A stretch of DNA of 64,000 nucleotides from Helicoverpa zea (lineage: Eukaryota; Arthropoda; Insecta; Lepidoptera; Noctuidae), in contig NC_061475.1 in NCBI RefSeq assembly GCF_022581195.2, positions 8,680,001-8,744,000 of the forward strand, read 5' to 3'. The notes beneath the pieces were generated by a model, which saw only the letters and a program-made list of their open reading frames with translations, was not told the origin of the DNA and searched no databases. A program made the translations under genes and the position numbers. Shown piece by piece: positions 10,651 through 22,829 of the stretch (position 1 is its first letter; each line of letters opens with the position of its first letter).

Positions 10651-12640
10651 ATCAAGATTTTCTTTAAAAAAAAACTGACACCCATCGCGTCAACTGTCGG
10701 CCGACTGTTTAGATACATACAGTGTGGAGATACTCTAAAAATAAATCAACGACCCCAATTTATTTCAATTTCTATTGAAACCGAAAATACATAAACATTT
10801 TATTCAGTACACGATTGAGCGATAAAAAATATTTCTCAAAGGTTACAATCGAAGTTCAATGAATCAATTCGTATACCTATAGAACTAATTGAAAACTTTT
10901 CGAATTATTTTCCACAGAAAATAAGTTATGAGTTAAATTGTGAAGTAATACTTAGGGTGAGGTTTGACTTGCTTTAGATCACTTGAAGTCAGTTAAACGC
11001 TTGACAAAATAAACTTTTACTCTTTGATAAGTTATATATAGGTTTAACGTACCATACTTATATACATAACTAACTATTTTCCCGCGGTTTCACTTGCGTA
11101 ACTGGGGAACTTTTACAAAGAGACAAAGTAGGATAGCGTATGTTACCTGGGAATACTGTAGCTTTCCAACAGTGAAGATTTTTCCGAATTAGTTATAGAT
11201 AGTTCAACTCAGATTTGCGCGCGGCCCTATGTGTGCGTCGGCTTGTAAATATACAACTTTCATTCGTGTGACAGTGACGTCGTCCGAGCATGACGTGTTC
11301 TTATCGCTTTTTGTTATGGGTACAGTCGTTTACGAAAATGTCTAGTTCTTCACGGAGAAAATGTTTAAGGAGTCAGGTAGCGTTTCAAAAAATGAAACAA
11401 CATTCAAAGCTTTTTATTATTACATTTTACAGTTTTTCATTATTTTCTCATAAGTTTTTTCAAATTGACGTTGACAGTATCTAAGAAATAAATGAGGTGA
11501 AATATCTAAGATCAATTAAATACTCCTTACATATTTTCTAGATCTCGGGGTACGCGGACAATAAATAAAAGTGTGGATTGTAAAAAAACGTATAATCTAG
11601 TATAATAATGTAAGAATTTAAAAAAATAATATTGCTTCGCATAATGTCGACCAAAATAAGACGGAAATAATGAAACTCATAAATGAACGTTTAAGTCATA
11701 TTGATGAAGGGATGTTGGGTAATACTTGTCGACATGTACAAAAGAAAAAAGAAAAATACTATAGACATTTTGACATGGAGTCAAAATTTATAATTTACCT
11801 TGGTGAGAGTAGCGAATCCGAAAATTCATCATTTGTACCCGACTGTACCTCTTGTCACGCACACAAAGTCACTGTGTATGTACAAGGGTTACCCACACAT
11901 AAGGCCGCGCGCAAGACTGAGTTGAACTTACTATAAGTAGTTTCGGAACCTCGAGGGTATAAAGTAACATGTGTACAAAGAATGTGTAATATAATTTTCC
12001 ATTTTCCAAAAATGTGTATTTGTACTAATTTTACTTGTTTCACAGATTACTACTATATAGTATGCCTATTTTCGCCTTTGGAAGTATCTCGAAAATCTAT
12101 ATATGAAAAAGTACAGTTTTATATGTTTTTTTTTTCAATTTTTTTTCTACAATTTCATTAAGTAGTCTATAGGTATATTACACCTTTTAACATAAGGGTC
12201 TTCAATTTGTTTGAGTAGCAATATTGTAATCTTTCTTTCAAATAACATATTTCTTATTTGAACTTCTATTTGCCAAACATTATAATTCATAATGTATTCA
12301 TTCATAGAATCCTTTGAATTATTTGGCTGGTAAAAAATATTATTCACAAGCATATCGTAAATATAAATAACATTTATTGTTTGTATATTTTTTTCTAGTT
12401 ATTTTGAACCTTTGATCGTCTTTTTTTTATTTCTTGAACGTAACATATGATGGGACCACACGATTCTAAATTCACAAAGTTTTTCATATAATTTTGGCTG
12501 TAACTCAAATCGTGCATACAAAAGTCTGAGCCAATGATAAGTTTGCACAAACACCTTGTCATCATATTTTCACTCAGACTTTTATTCCGTACAGATATTT
12601 GTACAATTTTAAAGTCTGTATCAGTGTGGACCTAATATAA
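10651..12640. other. No gene seen
   Basis: AT-rich DNA. The open frames at 11290-11484, 11670-11936 and 12147-12353 have no recognisable domain, no convincing splice context and low GC. A Helitron-like fragment ('cccgcggtttcacttgcg') lies near 11081-11175. Confidence 0.45.
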
Positions 12641-12648
12641 TAGAAACT

Positions 12649-13045
12649 GGGGCCCGATTCTCCTAAGTTAATAATGTCAAAATCGAATAGAAATCGAATC
12701 GCAATATGATCGCAGTAGCAGTTTTAACCATATCGGGCATTCTGCTACTAATAAAAGACCAATCGTAATCGATTGACATTTGATTGGTGTGCGATTGGTC
12801 TGCTATTTTGGTGATTTTGGTCTATACGGTAGTTTGCTGTACAATTATTTTGCAATCGTAAATCATTTGCAGACAAAATGATTCATTATTGAATGACAGA
12901 AAAGGATAAAAACGTTTATTTCAAAGAAAACATAGCGGAATGCCACATACGCTTCAATCGTAATCGATTCGGGATTGGATCTCAGTCGAATCGAGTCGAA
13001 CGTGAATCGTATGTTGCTTAAGTAAAATTAGGAGAATCGGGCCCC
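12649..13045. mobile_element. MITE with GGGGCCCGATTCTCC inverted ends
   Basis: The ends are GGGGCCCGATTCTCCTAA at 12649-12666 and its reverse complement at 13028-13045, enclosing about 397 bp of non-coding DNA rich in 'atcgaat' and 'cgtaatcgatt' motifs. I found no clear target duplication, so the superfamily is not assigned. Confidence 0.7.
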
Positions 13046-13059
13046 TGATATGATGCAGA

Positions 13060-13240
13060 GGAATGAGGATCATGTTATGAGCAAGGTGATAAGCATGAAT
13101 GTGGATGGATAACTACAAAGGAAGAACTACTAAAGAAACGATGGATATGAAAGATAGCCATATCGGCTAGAAAGAATGTTACTTGTGAGAGGACGTCAGA
13201 TAAAGGAGTAGGTATAGAAAAGAATGACATGCTGTATCGA
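13060..13240 (+). repeat. RTE-like LINE remnant
   Basis: 'aaactggatatgaaagat'-type remains including 'gctagaaagaatgttacttg' and 'gtgagaggacgtcagata' match the + strand of the LINE segment at 18870-18990 and the reverse of 7899-8075. It is heavily decayed. Confidence 0.5.
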
Positions 13241-13260
13241 TCTCAATTGATGTGTACTTA

Positions 13261-13859
13261 CTAATGTTGCATATGAAGGGGAAACATTTTTGACTGTCTG
13301 AAAGTATCGAAAACTGCACCGATATCAAAAATTCTTATAAATTGTTGGAAATCTTTACTATCTTCGGGTGACATAATATAGGTATTTTGTCGGGGTCCGA
13401 GAAGTAATTTCCACAAGACGCAAGTGACACCGCAGGTAACAGCTAGTATGAAATAAAGGCAGTAGTATCATATAATAACACTATCAAATACCTATCAATC
13501 AAAAACTTTTTGACAAAAAAACACACACAAAAAAGTACAAAAAATAGCTACTTCACTCATACCTCTAGAACTTGGTTATTTTTTCGCAAAATGTTTATTC
13601 ATAGGTCCCGCGTCGTGGATATAAGTAGAGAGGTCGGCGCTGGACCAAATGTTCACTTAAAGCTGCCAGAATGCTTGTAGGGATAGGACACGTGGGATAT
13701 CGGTGTCTTAGCGAGATTTTTCTTTTTATCGATTGTTTGAAAAAGTGTAACATTGACTAAGTGATACAATCATATTTGGATATATATTCGATGTAGGTAA
13801 TCTATTGTTTGAATTTTGTAATAATAACGATTATTGAGGTTTTTCAATGTTATTAATAA
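13261..13859. other. No gene seen
   Basis: AT-rich DNA with a short Helitron-like scrap near 13395-13450 and no coding signal. Confidence 0.4.
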
Positions 13860-13995
13860 AAACCGGCCAAGTGCGAGTCGGACTCGCGGATGAAAGGTTC
13901 CGTATCATAATATCCCTACTAATATTATAAATGCGAAAGTAACTCTATCTGTCTATCTGTTACGCTTTCACGTCTACACCACTGAACTGATTTTA
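13860..13995. repeat. Two abutting lepidopteran repeats
   Basis: 13860-13905 is the end of the 'aaaaccggccaagtgcgagt' repeat. 13905-13995 is the Helitron-like repeat ('aatattataaatgcgaaagt', 'acgctttcacgtctacacca'). Both are partial. Confidence 0.55.
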
Positions 13996-14039
13996 AGAAA
14001 AGGCGTCGATAAATACAAGTCTCTAATAAACGAAATACA

Positions 14040-15320
14040 ACTTTTTCATATTCTTCTTCTTCTTCTTCTTTCGTGTCGATGACATGTCATATATTGAGAC
14101 TACACTATGTCAGCCCAATATGCCGCAACAGCGAGAGCATGGCCGGATGCGCTCATTAAGTCCTCCCGCGAGCAAGTTTCAGGGCTCAGTGGACATGCGA
14201 TTAGATGGGACATCGTCTGCACTGTAGCCCCGCACTCGCACCCAAGGACCGCCCCGCCCGTGAAGCCCCACCTGGATTGGTTATCTTTGCTCCGGCCGAC
14301 CTGTGTTCGGAGTCTGTTTAAAGACTGCCAGACTCTTCTCGGGAGATCGTGTCCAGGAGGGAGACTTTCCAAGAGCGGGACAAACGGGGAGGGCAGTGAA
14401 GTCCTCGATCGCCAAAGATCCCGTCTGGCTCGAGAGGCCTCACCGTCGACAGGAGCAACGGTTTTGTAGAAACCCCTGCGGCTTTTAAGCCGTTGTGGCA
14501 CAGGGGTGTAATAGTGCATGGGGTGTCGTTGGTCTGTTTCGAGTTTGGCTCTCGATGCCAGAAGCTACGCTTCTGCGAACATCTGGTTTTGTAACAGCAT
14601 TTGTAACGGGGTCGGCTTGAGGCAGCCAGTTACAATGCGGCACGTTTCGTTCAGTGCTACATCCACCTGCCCAGCGTGAACGGAACGACTCCACACTGGG
14701 CACGCATATTCGCCCGCGGAGTAGCAGAGTGCCAGGTCAGTCGCTCGCAGCACTGATGGTGAGGCTCCCCAGGTCGTGCTCGTCAGCCTTCGCAACAGGT
14801 TGTTGCGGGAGGCAACTTTTTGATTGATGTTCTCGCAGTTTTTCCTGAAAGTGAGCGACCTGTCAAGAGTTACACCCAGATATTTTGGTAGCTTGCAATG
14901 ACTGATAGGTACACCTCGCCACTGGATGTTAAGGGTTCGACTCGCTTCTCTGTTGCGCAGGTGGAATACGCACGACTTAGTTTTTGAGGGGTTTGGTTTT
15001 AGGGCGTTCTCCTGGTAATAGGTACTCAGGTCTTCGAGTGCCTTATTTAGGTTTTCATCTACCTCCTCAAAAGGTCCCTGTGATGTCAGGGCCAAATCAT
15101 CAGCGAAGCGAGTCGTGTGTGGGGTAGATGTTGGTCGTTGGTGTAGATGTTGAATAGCAACGGAGCTAGGACGCTGCCTTGGGGTAGGCCATTCCTTTGG
15201 GCTCGCCAACGACTTTTATCGGAGCTAAGGTGTACTTGGAACCGGCGATTCTGGAGGAGCTCACCAAAGACGCCGACAAATTTACGGTCTAGTACGTTCG
15301 GTAAGAAGAAGAAGAAGAAT
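14040..15320 (-). mobile_element. Jockey-like LINE, broken reverse transcriptase
   Basis: The reverse strand carries the later part of a non-LTR pol protein. About 15296-15120 reads VLDRKFVGVFGELLQNRRF and NGLPQGSVLAPLLFNIYTND (RT motif B). A second frame (15209-14565) gives TRFADDLALTSQGP (catalytic DD) and KYLGVTLDRSLTFRK. A third frame (14519-14100) gives the C-terminus with LNRLRTQVGRSK, CECGATVQTMSHLIACP and a stop. So at least two frameshifts (near 15120 and 14520-14570) break it, and the endonuclease part is missing. TTC/GAA microsatellites bound both ends (14046-14071 and 15305-15322). Confidence 0.8.
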
Positions 15321-15527
15321 CAACTTACCTATTTACCAACAACCAAAATGTATCGACAATATCGACACCACCCCATCCCTATTACCCACCGGAGCGCGTA
15401 ATCAGGTGACTGCACCGTCCCGAATAACGAACGCAGCTCAATTGTTCCTCTTTTGGCCACAAGTGGGGCCCCACTGGCAGCGTCAAACGAGCTACCCGTA
15501 CCTTACCTACCTTTGATGCGTTCTAAC

Positions 15528-15825
15528 CAGGGCTGCTATCTCGAATTTCGCAAAACCCGAACTAACATAAAAAAAAAACACCCGGACATTTGGCGTAAAT
15601 CGCATTTTTTTCGCGGACGAAGCCGAAAAAAAATAAAACAAAACAAGGCCCAATTTGTAATCCATTTACTATTACCATATACTTAAATTCAATTAGGTGC
15701 TTTATTACATGTTTTCATGTAAGGAACTCTTCTTAAAACCCCGCGAGGACGGACTTTAACTAGGACAAATCCGGGGAAACCCGTCTGGGTTTCCCCGGAT
15801 TTGTCATCGTCTGATGACAGCCCTA
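15528..15825. mobile_element. hAT-type MITE with internal hairpin
   Basis: The ends are CAGGGCTG at 15528 and CAGCCCTA at 15825. They are flanked by gttctaac (15520-15527) and gtcgtaac (15826-15833), a 6/8 match to the 8-bp duplication expected of hAT elements. Inside, near the right end, a perfect 19-bp hairpin occurs (arms 15764-15782 and 15787-15805, 4-base loop). The small open frame at 15453-15686 is incidental. Confidence 0.6.
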
Positions 15826-15833
15826 GTCGTAAC

Positions 15834-16740
15834 GAACGCTGTGTGGAACCGAACGTCGGTTTTCTACGTTTATGCTTTTGAGTACTGTTAAATGTGGTTA
15901 AAGATGTGTAAGTTGGGTTTAAGTTGAGTTTTTTGAGTTGGTATGTAGAGTGCTTTTTAGTACACTATTAGTAGTTGTATTTATTTATGGAGGTGTTCTT
16001 ATTAAAATGAGCAAGTGTTTAAATAAAATTACCAGGCTATTGGGTAGACTCACTCTCCTACTACGAGTGTGCTGGAAGATATTTCATTAGAAATAAGCTG
16101 TGCTTTTGTATTATTTTATGTTAGTAAGTACTTCTTCTCTCAAGTGTTTACTGTGTCCATAAATGGTTAAGTAAATAGGTTTCTAATTAATTGCAAAAGG
16201 GTAGTATTTAAACGCAAATCAAAAAATATCCTTTTTCTATGCAATAAGATTCCGAATTCCCATCAAAATTACTGATTGCACAGCAAAATATTCAACTCAA
16301 AATATCACTAAACACACTACAATTTATTTTCGCAGCGTACAGCGATTTTTCCTAAAGCAAAAGCTTTTTCATCAATGCACAGCTAATAATCTTAATGCAC
16401 ATTATACATGTTAACTCTTTTTCTTTTAAATATAGCTTCTATTTTTATATTATTTACAGCAGTTTTTCAGAATGAAACAGCATTTTATTTGTCTCAGTCA
16501 TCTTATTATTTATTAATTACGGCATAATGAGACCAGCAAAAAAATATAAAATTAAATACAAAATTGTAATTTATTGAATTATTAAAGCGCGTCTTGCTTT
16601 CGCGGGGCGTACACGTTTCCTTTTTTGCCCTAATAATAATAGGCAACATTTTTAGCTTCTGCAGCTGGCGCCACGTACTTGAGTCGGATCGCAAGTCCGA
16701 TGATATGCTTGCATATACATACTATAGTTCTTTAAAATAA
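15834..16740. other. No gene seen
   Basis: AT-rich DNA without domain-bearing frames or repeats that recur in this window. Confidence 0.4.
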
Positions 16741-16744
16741 AGGG

Positions 16745-16835
16745 TCTTGACAGACAGACAGACAGACAGACGGACAACAAAGTGATCCTATAAGGGTTCC
16801 GTTTTTTCCTTTCGAGGTACGGAACCCTAAAAATA
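16745..16835. repeat. GACA microsatellite and GGAACCCT repeat end
   Basis: A (gaca)n run at about 16749-16775 is followed by 'ggacaacaaagtgatcctat' and 'ggtacggaaccctaaaaata', the end of the same repeat family as 10395-10650. Confidence 0.6.
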
Positions 16836-16969
16836 GGGCTGGTGCATTGTCAGTCATTGTCAGTATTTCCTTTTGGCATACATTTCATATAAGTAGTCAT
16901 TAAAAGGCTACTACTATAATATCATATTTCAGAATGTTTATAGTCAGAATCATCTTTTGGCATAGTTTT

Positions 16970-17350
16970 GGAATTTTTATTTTCCTGTAAGAAGCATGCA
17001 AACAAGCCTGAAGCATGAAAGCAGGCATGCAGCATGTAACCAGGCATGCAACATGGAAGTAAGCATGCAACATGCAGCAAGCATCACTTCTGTCACGGCT
17101 CCGGCGCTTCGTGGCTCCGGCGGTCAAATGCGAGCTTATCGTCGCAGATGATTTTCACGCTCACCACCGCAGCTTCGGCTTACTGGACGGCCGAGCCGGC
17201 CAGCCTCAACCGCGTTGGCGAGCGTTAAAATTACCTGCTCCTCAGCTCGCAGGCCGCCTCGCCCCTCCGCGCCTACGCGGTTTTGAATTGCACTCTAGGG
17301 GTAGGGCAGACAAGACTACGTGGAGTCGGTTTTGCAGCGATTTGTTTTCG
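16970..17350. repeat. Short GC-rich tandem 'agcatg' tract and GC-rich repeat
   Basis: 16990-17085 repeats 'gcatgca' and 'agcatg' motifs about every 10-13 bases. 17095-17345 is GC-rich ('cttcgtggctccggcgg', 'ggacggccgagccggccagc'), unlike its surroundings, and ends with 'gactacgtggagtcggtttt'. The two overlapping open frames (17046-17228 and 17072-17359) show no domain. I take it for a lepidopteran repeat, not an exon. Confidence 0.4.
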
Positions 17351-18490
17351 TTACTATAGCTTCAATTTTTAATACAATATTTTTTAATTGAACTCTATCT
17401 TACTCACTCGCGCCACTCTGCACTCCAGTGACGAAAAAGCGCGCGAAGCCGCGAACCTTTTTCAGTTAATTTGTTCTGTTTTTAGAAATAATGCAATGTG
17501 ACAGGATTTTTTTGTTATAATAATCATTTAATTTGTCGAGCATGGCTTCTTGAAAATTAAGACAAATATGATGAACAGGTTTTGTTGTACTTACTGGTTA
17601 ATATGCGACTGGGATAGTTATTTTGCTATGAAATATGGAAAATTTGCTGTGCAGTCAGTATTAATGCTATGTATGTAGTATTTTTGTACAAGAATAAATT
17701 TAAGTGTATTGCATTATAATAAAAAAAGCAATGTCATATTGATGTATAATTTCGAATTATCTGCAGTTTGAGTGTTGTTAAACATTTAGTTTATTTGTAG
17801 TGAACTAAGTTATTTGATGTAAAAAAGAATATAAATGATGAGTATTAATTGATAGGCGATTATTTATTTGATATGCAATTTATAATATCCCATTGCAAAA
17901 GGACTTTTTCATGCGACAGAGCAACGAGCCACTCAGAACCCCATAGCTAGAAGAGACTAAGCACACTACAAAATAAACTATCGCTTGATAAGTAGCCCGA
18001 CGGTTGGCTGTTTATTTATCCGTGTAATATGTCGTATACTGAATTATCAGCTATAAGCTACAAACTATCGGCCGTTATAAAGTTTGCAGCTCTAATATTT
18101 ATAACGTTAGAGGATAAAACTGAGAAATTCTTCCCTTTATTGCATAACACACGGTCTTGCAACATTATCAATGCATTTTATTTTAGACTAGGTGTTTTCT
18201 TGCGGTTTCACCCGCGTTCTGAAAGAAATTCTACCCATACCCAAAGGACATTTAGGGAATTAGCATTATGGGAAGTGGACGTTTTGAGAGTGTGAACATT
18301 TTGGGAAATTGTCGTTATGAACCTAAGGGGATATAATATAGCCTATGTTACTTGAAATAGTGTAGTTTCCTGTTCATTATATTAGTATAGATAAACAATG
18401 CAGTATCAAATTAACCACTTGTATGTAGCTATTATAAAACAATACAAAATCAATTGTGTTTCACATATATCTGCGCTCCGACGTACAACG
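17351..18490. other. No gene; Helitron-like scraps
   Basis: A piece at 18195-18370 ('gcggtttcacccgcgttctg', 'gcctatgttacttgaaatag') belongs to the widespread Helitron-like group. The rest is AT-rich and featureless. Confidence 0.4.
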
Positions 18491-18492
18491 GG

Positions 18493-18676
18493 TTAGGGTG
18501 GATCTACACGGTACAAGTAGCTTGCGCATGTTGAGGCACATACGCAGGTTACATGCATTTTACAAATGTGCGGGTTCAGCGACTCGCATAAAGCAAAATA
18601 CCCGCGTGCTCTTGTCACTTGTCATTTACGCATGTTAACTTGCTCTAGCTACATGCACCGTGTAGACCCACCCTTA
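18493..18676. mobile_element. MITE, full-length relative of the receptor-intron MITE
   Basis: The inverted ends are TTAGGGTGGATCTACACGG and CCGTGTAGACCCACCCTTAA. It is the reverse complement of the insertion at 4984-5162 over most of its length. A TTA/TAA flank would suit a PIF/Harbinger-type 3-bp duplication, but it overlaps the inverted repeat, so the class is open. Confidence 0.7.
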
Positions 18677-18869
18677 ATGAACTGACACTTATGTAACTAC
18701 ATGAAGACTACAGGACACAGGTACACTACTCATCCTCGCTTTAACACCTACCACACCCTATTATCCCTTTTCCCATCCCTTTTTTCGTTCGTCTCGCACC
18801 GCCACTCACAGACAGTGTGACCTATCCCCCGAAGTCAGACGTACTGAATGCTTTTTAAATCTTTTAGAA

Positions 18870-18990
18870 TTGAACAATGGCTAGAAAGAATGTTACTTGT
18901 GCGACGACGGCAGATAGAAGAAAACGGCTGATGGAAGAAGAAAATATGCTGCACCAACCACGAATAAAATTGGAATAAGGGCAGAAGGAC
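18870..18990 (+). repeat. RTE-like LINE 3' fragment
   Basis: 'ggctagaaagaatgttactt', 'acgacggcagatagaagaaa', 'atatgctgcaccaaccacga' and 'ggaataagggcagaaggacg' match the pol C-terminus and tail of the element at 7899-8075. Confidence 0.65.
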
Positions 18991-19104
18991 GATGATAATG
19001 ATGAATTGCACGCTAGAAACTTCCTCTTCCTTGAAAGTATCTGTTATGACAAGCTTCCGCCAGCGGTTTTACTCGCGTCTCATTGGAACTACCTCTACTA
19101 CACG

Positions 19105-19287
19105 CTGTTACTGCCTTTATATCGTCCCACTGCTGGGCTGCGGCCTCCTCTCACACGGAGAAGGATGGAGCATTAATCACCACGCTTGCTCAATGCGGGT
19201 TGGTGATTCAGGTTTCCTCAAGATGTTTTCCTTCACCTTTTTATCAGCCATTGGTGTCCAAGATATACTACTACACGCACTCGCATA
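19105..19287 (-). repeat. Type-B SINE, head lost
   Basis: On + the tail comes first ('tatcgtcccactgctgggct'), then 'gagcattaatcaccacgctt' and 'ttttccttcacctttttatc'. The shared middle is cut at 'ggtgtccaagatatac' and the tRNA-like head is absent. Confidence 0.75.
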
Positions 19288-19299
19288 AAAAGTAGCCTA

Positions 19300-19860
19300 T
19301 AGGGCTTTTAACACTGATACAGATTTTAAGAATAATCTAGTAGTTCCTGAGATAAGAGCGTTTCAAACAAACACTCAGTAATTATAAAATTACCTAATAT
19401 AGATGACTTCATAGTAAATACGCTCTTTTTCCAAGCCAAGTCTTTCCAAAGGGTTCTTCTGAAGCATACCAAGTTGTTCAAACCTTAATATCCGCCTCAA
19501 AAACATCCTTTATCCATCTACAACAATATCTAATGAACTGAAAACCTTCCCCAGTAATAATAAAACAACAAAATAACTACCACAGCTAGTAAATACTAAG
19601 ATATAAGACAGCGCTGTATTTTTATTGGTCCGCCCATAACTTTAAACATGAGAATAGCCATTCACGATAATTTATGTTTGTTACGCTACACTTGAAATAA
19701 ACAGGCTTTAGCTAGGTCTTGTACAAAGAAAGAGGAGTTTTCTTACTATCTTTCCTAACGTTAATAAATAATAAACGCAAGTTGTTATTTCGGTAGATAA
19801 GTATGTCAAATATACAAACATCCTAATTGAGAATCTCCTTTTTTTGGAAGTCGATAAAAA
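19300..19860. other. No gene seen
   Basis: AT-rich DNA with a Helitron-like scrap at the left ('cctgagataagagcgtttc'). Confidence 0.4.
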
Positions 19861-19867
19861 ATTGAAA

Positions 19868-19948
19868 TGGTAGGTACTCAGCTGAATCCAGTTAGACTGG
19901 AAGCCAACCCCAACATAGTTGGGAAAAGGCTGAGCAGATGATGATGAT
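19868..19948 (+). repeat. Type-A SINE tail
   Basis: Only the 3' tail remains ('ggtactcagctgaatccagt' to 'ctgagcagatgatgatga'). Confidence 0.7.
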
Positions 19949-20173
19949 TAAAAATTGAGATTGAGTGAAACAAAGAGGAACTGATTTTGATAAAACACGT
20001 TGTAGAAAACCACCGCTGGAATAGGTACCAGCTTTCATCGAAATAATAATAATACATTTATTTAAAACAGCGGGTGAGCCATTCTTGTGGGTATAACTTA
20101 CATGAACGTATGTACATACACATTGTCTTTATATGACTGGGTGACTCGACCACTATTGAGCGCACCCGAGCTT

Positions 20174-20563
20174 CATCCTCCGAGCCTTTTTCCCAACTAT
20201 GTTGGGGTCGGCTTCCAGTCTAACCGGATTCAGCTGGGTACCAGTGCTTTACAAGAAGCGACTGCCTATCTGACCTCCTCAACCCAGTTACCCGGGCAAC
20301 CCGATACCCCTTGGTTAGACTGGTGTCAGACCTACGGGCTTCTGACTACCCGTAACGACTGCCAAGGATGTTCAATGACAGCCGGGACCTACAGTTTAAC
20401 GTGCCATCCGAAACACAGTCATTGGTGTCTAAGATATACTTAGAAAGTACATACAAACTTAGAAAAGTTGCATTGGTACTTGCCTGACCTGAAATCGAAC
20501 CCGCGCCCTCATACTCGAGAGGTTGGTTCTTTGCCCACTAGGCCACCACGACTTTTATTTTTT
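20174..20563 (-). mobile_element. Full-length type-A SINE with 17-bp target duplication
   Basis: A complete tRNA-derived SINE. On the reverse strand: a head with A-box TGGCCTAGTGG and B-box GGTTCGATTTC-like, then 'aagtaccaatgcaacttttc', a body from 'gtgtttcggatggcacg', and a tail 'ggaagccgaccccaacatag' ending in 'ggaggatga'. A T-run (A on the reverse strand) lies at the head side. TGAGCGCACCCGAGCTT flanks it at 20157-20173 and 20564-20580, a perfect 17-bp duplication, so the insertion is recent. Confidence 0.9.
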
Positions 20564-20877
20564 TGAGCGCACCCGAGCTTACGCTTACTAAAACGCATAG
20601 ATTTACACACCCAAGTACTTTCTTGACATACCTAACTCACCTACTTTCTTGTCTAGAATAGAAGTCAGTCAATTTTCTCCAAATTATTCCACTCCGGAAT
20701 AATAAGATTAATCAATTTATGTAAATGCTCGTAGTTTAGTTCACTAAATTTAGCTATTTCGGGTCCATTAATTAATTTACGTGCCTAAAACCGGGTGTTT
20801 ATAATAACCCAATTATTGGCAAAATTGATGAACAAATCTACTAAAAGATAGGCTTCCTGAAGACGAGCAAATATCCT

Positions 20878-21076
20878 TATACTTTAATATTACAAATGCG
20901 AAAGTAACTCTGTCTGTCTGTCTGTCGTGCTTTCACATCAACACTGCTGAACCGTTTTGAATGCACACAGTCACTGGACAGTCGATAGATGTCTGAAATT
21001 GGATATAGTTACTTTTATCCGGGTGACGTAAGTAATTCCATCGGAACGCGGGTAGACCCGCGAGAAACAGCTAGTA
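20878..21076. repeat. Helitron-like repeat
   Basis: 'aatattacaaatgcgaaagt', 'actctgtctgtctgtctgtc', 'gaaccgttttgaatgcacac' and the end 'ggtagacccgcgagaaacag' then 'ctagtaat' fit the long version of the family also seen at 5572-5778. Confidence 0.6.
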
Positions 21077-21110
21077 ATCCAATAATTGGCAATATTGATT
21101 TTCCCTGAAT

Positions 21111-21499
21111 CATCCTCCGAGCCTTTTTTCCCAATCATGTTGGGGTCGGCTTCCAGTCTAACCGGATTCAGCTGAGTACCAGTGCTTTACAAGAAGCGAC
21201 TGCCTATCTGACCTCCTCAACCCAGTTACCCGGGCAACCCGATACCCCTTGGTTAGACTGGTGTCAGACTTACTGGCTTCTGACTACCCGTAACGACTGC
21301 CAAGGATGTTCAATGACAGCCGGGACCTACAGTTTAACGTGCCATCCGAAACACAGTCAGTGGTGTCTAAGATATACTTAGAAAGTACATACAAACTTAG
21401 AAAAGTTGCATTGGTACTTGCCTGACCTGGGATCGAACCCGCGCCCTCATACTTGAGAGGTTGGTCCTTTACCCACTAGGCCACCACGACTTTTTTTTT
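21111..21499 (-). mobile_element. Full-length type-A SINE with target duplication
   Basis: Nearly identical to the copy at 20174-20563 in body and tail. The head has a tRNA-like B-box (ggttcgatccc on the reverse strand). It is flanked by gattttccctgaa (21097) and gatttaccctgaa (21500), 12 of 13 identical. Two close copies within 1 kb in the same orientation come from separate insertions, because the duplications differ. Confidence 0.88.
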
Positions 21500-21514
21500 G
21501 ATTTACCCTGAAAT

Positions 21515-22180
21515 TGATCAAAAATATGAATAGAGCAAAATTTTGTTTTCCTTCCTCCCTTCAATAATTAGTATCTTCAGGAAATGTGGAAAATTACATA
21601 CACTTTTTAACAACTTTTCGTCGCAAATCATGACTCCTTCTAAATTATCCAATTAATAAGCCGTTAAACTTAAAAAAAAAAACTAATAAAACCTACCTAT
21701 ACCTATCAACGCTTTATGCTGAAATCAAATTAAGTTATATGCTTCCTGCAAGTCTAACTTATCCTGAAACGATATATCATCGAAATCTCTTCAGTCATAT
21801 TAGCTTACGACTTCACCAAACAGACTTCAACATTAATTATAATCTTAGTAAAACATTAAATCCCACATACTTATATTTTCATAGCAAAACGGTACCTTCC
21901 ACCATGAAATAACCAAGTGATATTTACGGAGGCATTCGCGGACGAACGGCAGCCATATTTATTAGCGAACCACATCCGGTTCCGGCGGCGGCCATGATTT
22001 AAACACGCATTTCCGGTGTATCACTTGACTGTGTTCCGTTGTATGATATTACGTTAATTTATTTGTTCATCGGATTTCGGAGGAAAAGGAAATGAAGAGG
22101 TTAAGTTATTTCTAAGGATGGGGAAATGATGGGGTCTTATTATGTAGTTTTATGTGTCGGGGAATGATTTTGGCATTATT
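21515..22180. other. No gene seen
   Basis: AT-rich DNA. A short GC-rich stretch at 21930-22030 ('ggaggcattcgcggacgaac', 'ggttccggcggcggccatga') carries no open frame of note. Confidence 0.4.
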
Positions 22181-22185
22181 TTTAG

Positions 22186-22245
22186 GGTTCTATATGTCCA
22201 AATCGAAACAAAAACAAATCTTTTTCGATTCGGACATACAGAACC
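22186..22245. repeat. Imperfect hairpin
   Basis: The arms ggttctatatgtccaaatcg (from 22186) and cgattcggacatacagaacc (to 22245) pair over about 23 bases around a short AT loop. Probably a small palindromic repeat. Confidence 0.5.
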
Positions 22246-22365
22246 TTGCGGAAATCCATGCATTAACGCCAAAAAATGTTCTTACTATTTAATCTATCAA
22301 TACTTCTATATCAATATTATCAAACTGAAGAGTTTGCTTATGCCTCAACGACTACTGTTCCATTG

Positions 22366-22525
22366 AAAAAGGAAAACATCTTGAGAAAACCTGGACTATA
22401 AAGTCTGAAATCACCAACCTGCATTGAGCAAGCGTGGTGATTAACGCTCAATCCTTCTCCGTGTGAGACGAGGCCGCAGCCCAGCAGTGGGACGATAAAA
22501 AAGCTGTAACAGTAACAGTAAAACT
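22366..22525 (+). repeat. Type-B SINE, head lost
   Basis: 'aaaaaggaaaacatcttgag', 'ctgcattgagcaagcgtggt' and the tail 'gccgcagcccagcagtggga' then 'cgataaaaaagctgtaac' are present. The tRNA-like head is absent. Confidence 0.75.
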
Positions 22526-22829
22526 TACTATCTTTGCAATACATAATTCAAAATACATAACATACGCGAAATAAAACATACCTATTTATTGAAAAAAAAA
22601 AAACGATTTCCCAACGGATTAGCAGAATATTTCCTTTAGGTACCCAAACAGAATTGTGACTTGAATCTAGAATCAGAAGAAAAAACCTAAAAACATATTT
22701 CGTTACATTTGAATCTTGTCCGCGTAAAGCAGGGGTGGTGAACCAATGGTATGCAATGCAGTAAAATAAATTGGGCACAAAATATAAAGATATGTGTGAT
22801 TTATTTGTCCAAAACATGAGTCATCATAT

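Noticed and set aside
17046..17359. GC-rich exon candidate
   Set aside because: Two overlapping frames without a domain, bounded by 'agcatg' tandem sequence and in the style of a known lepidopteran GC-rich repeat. No splice pair fits well.
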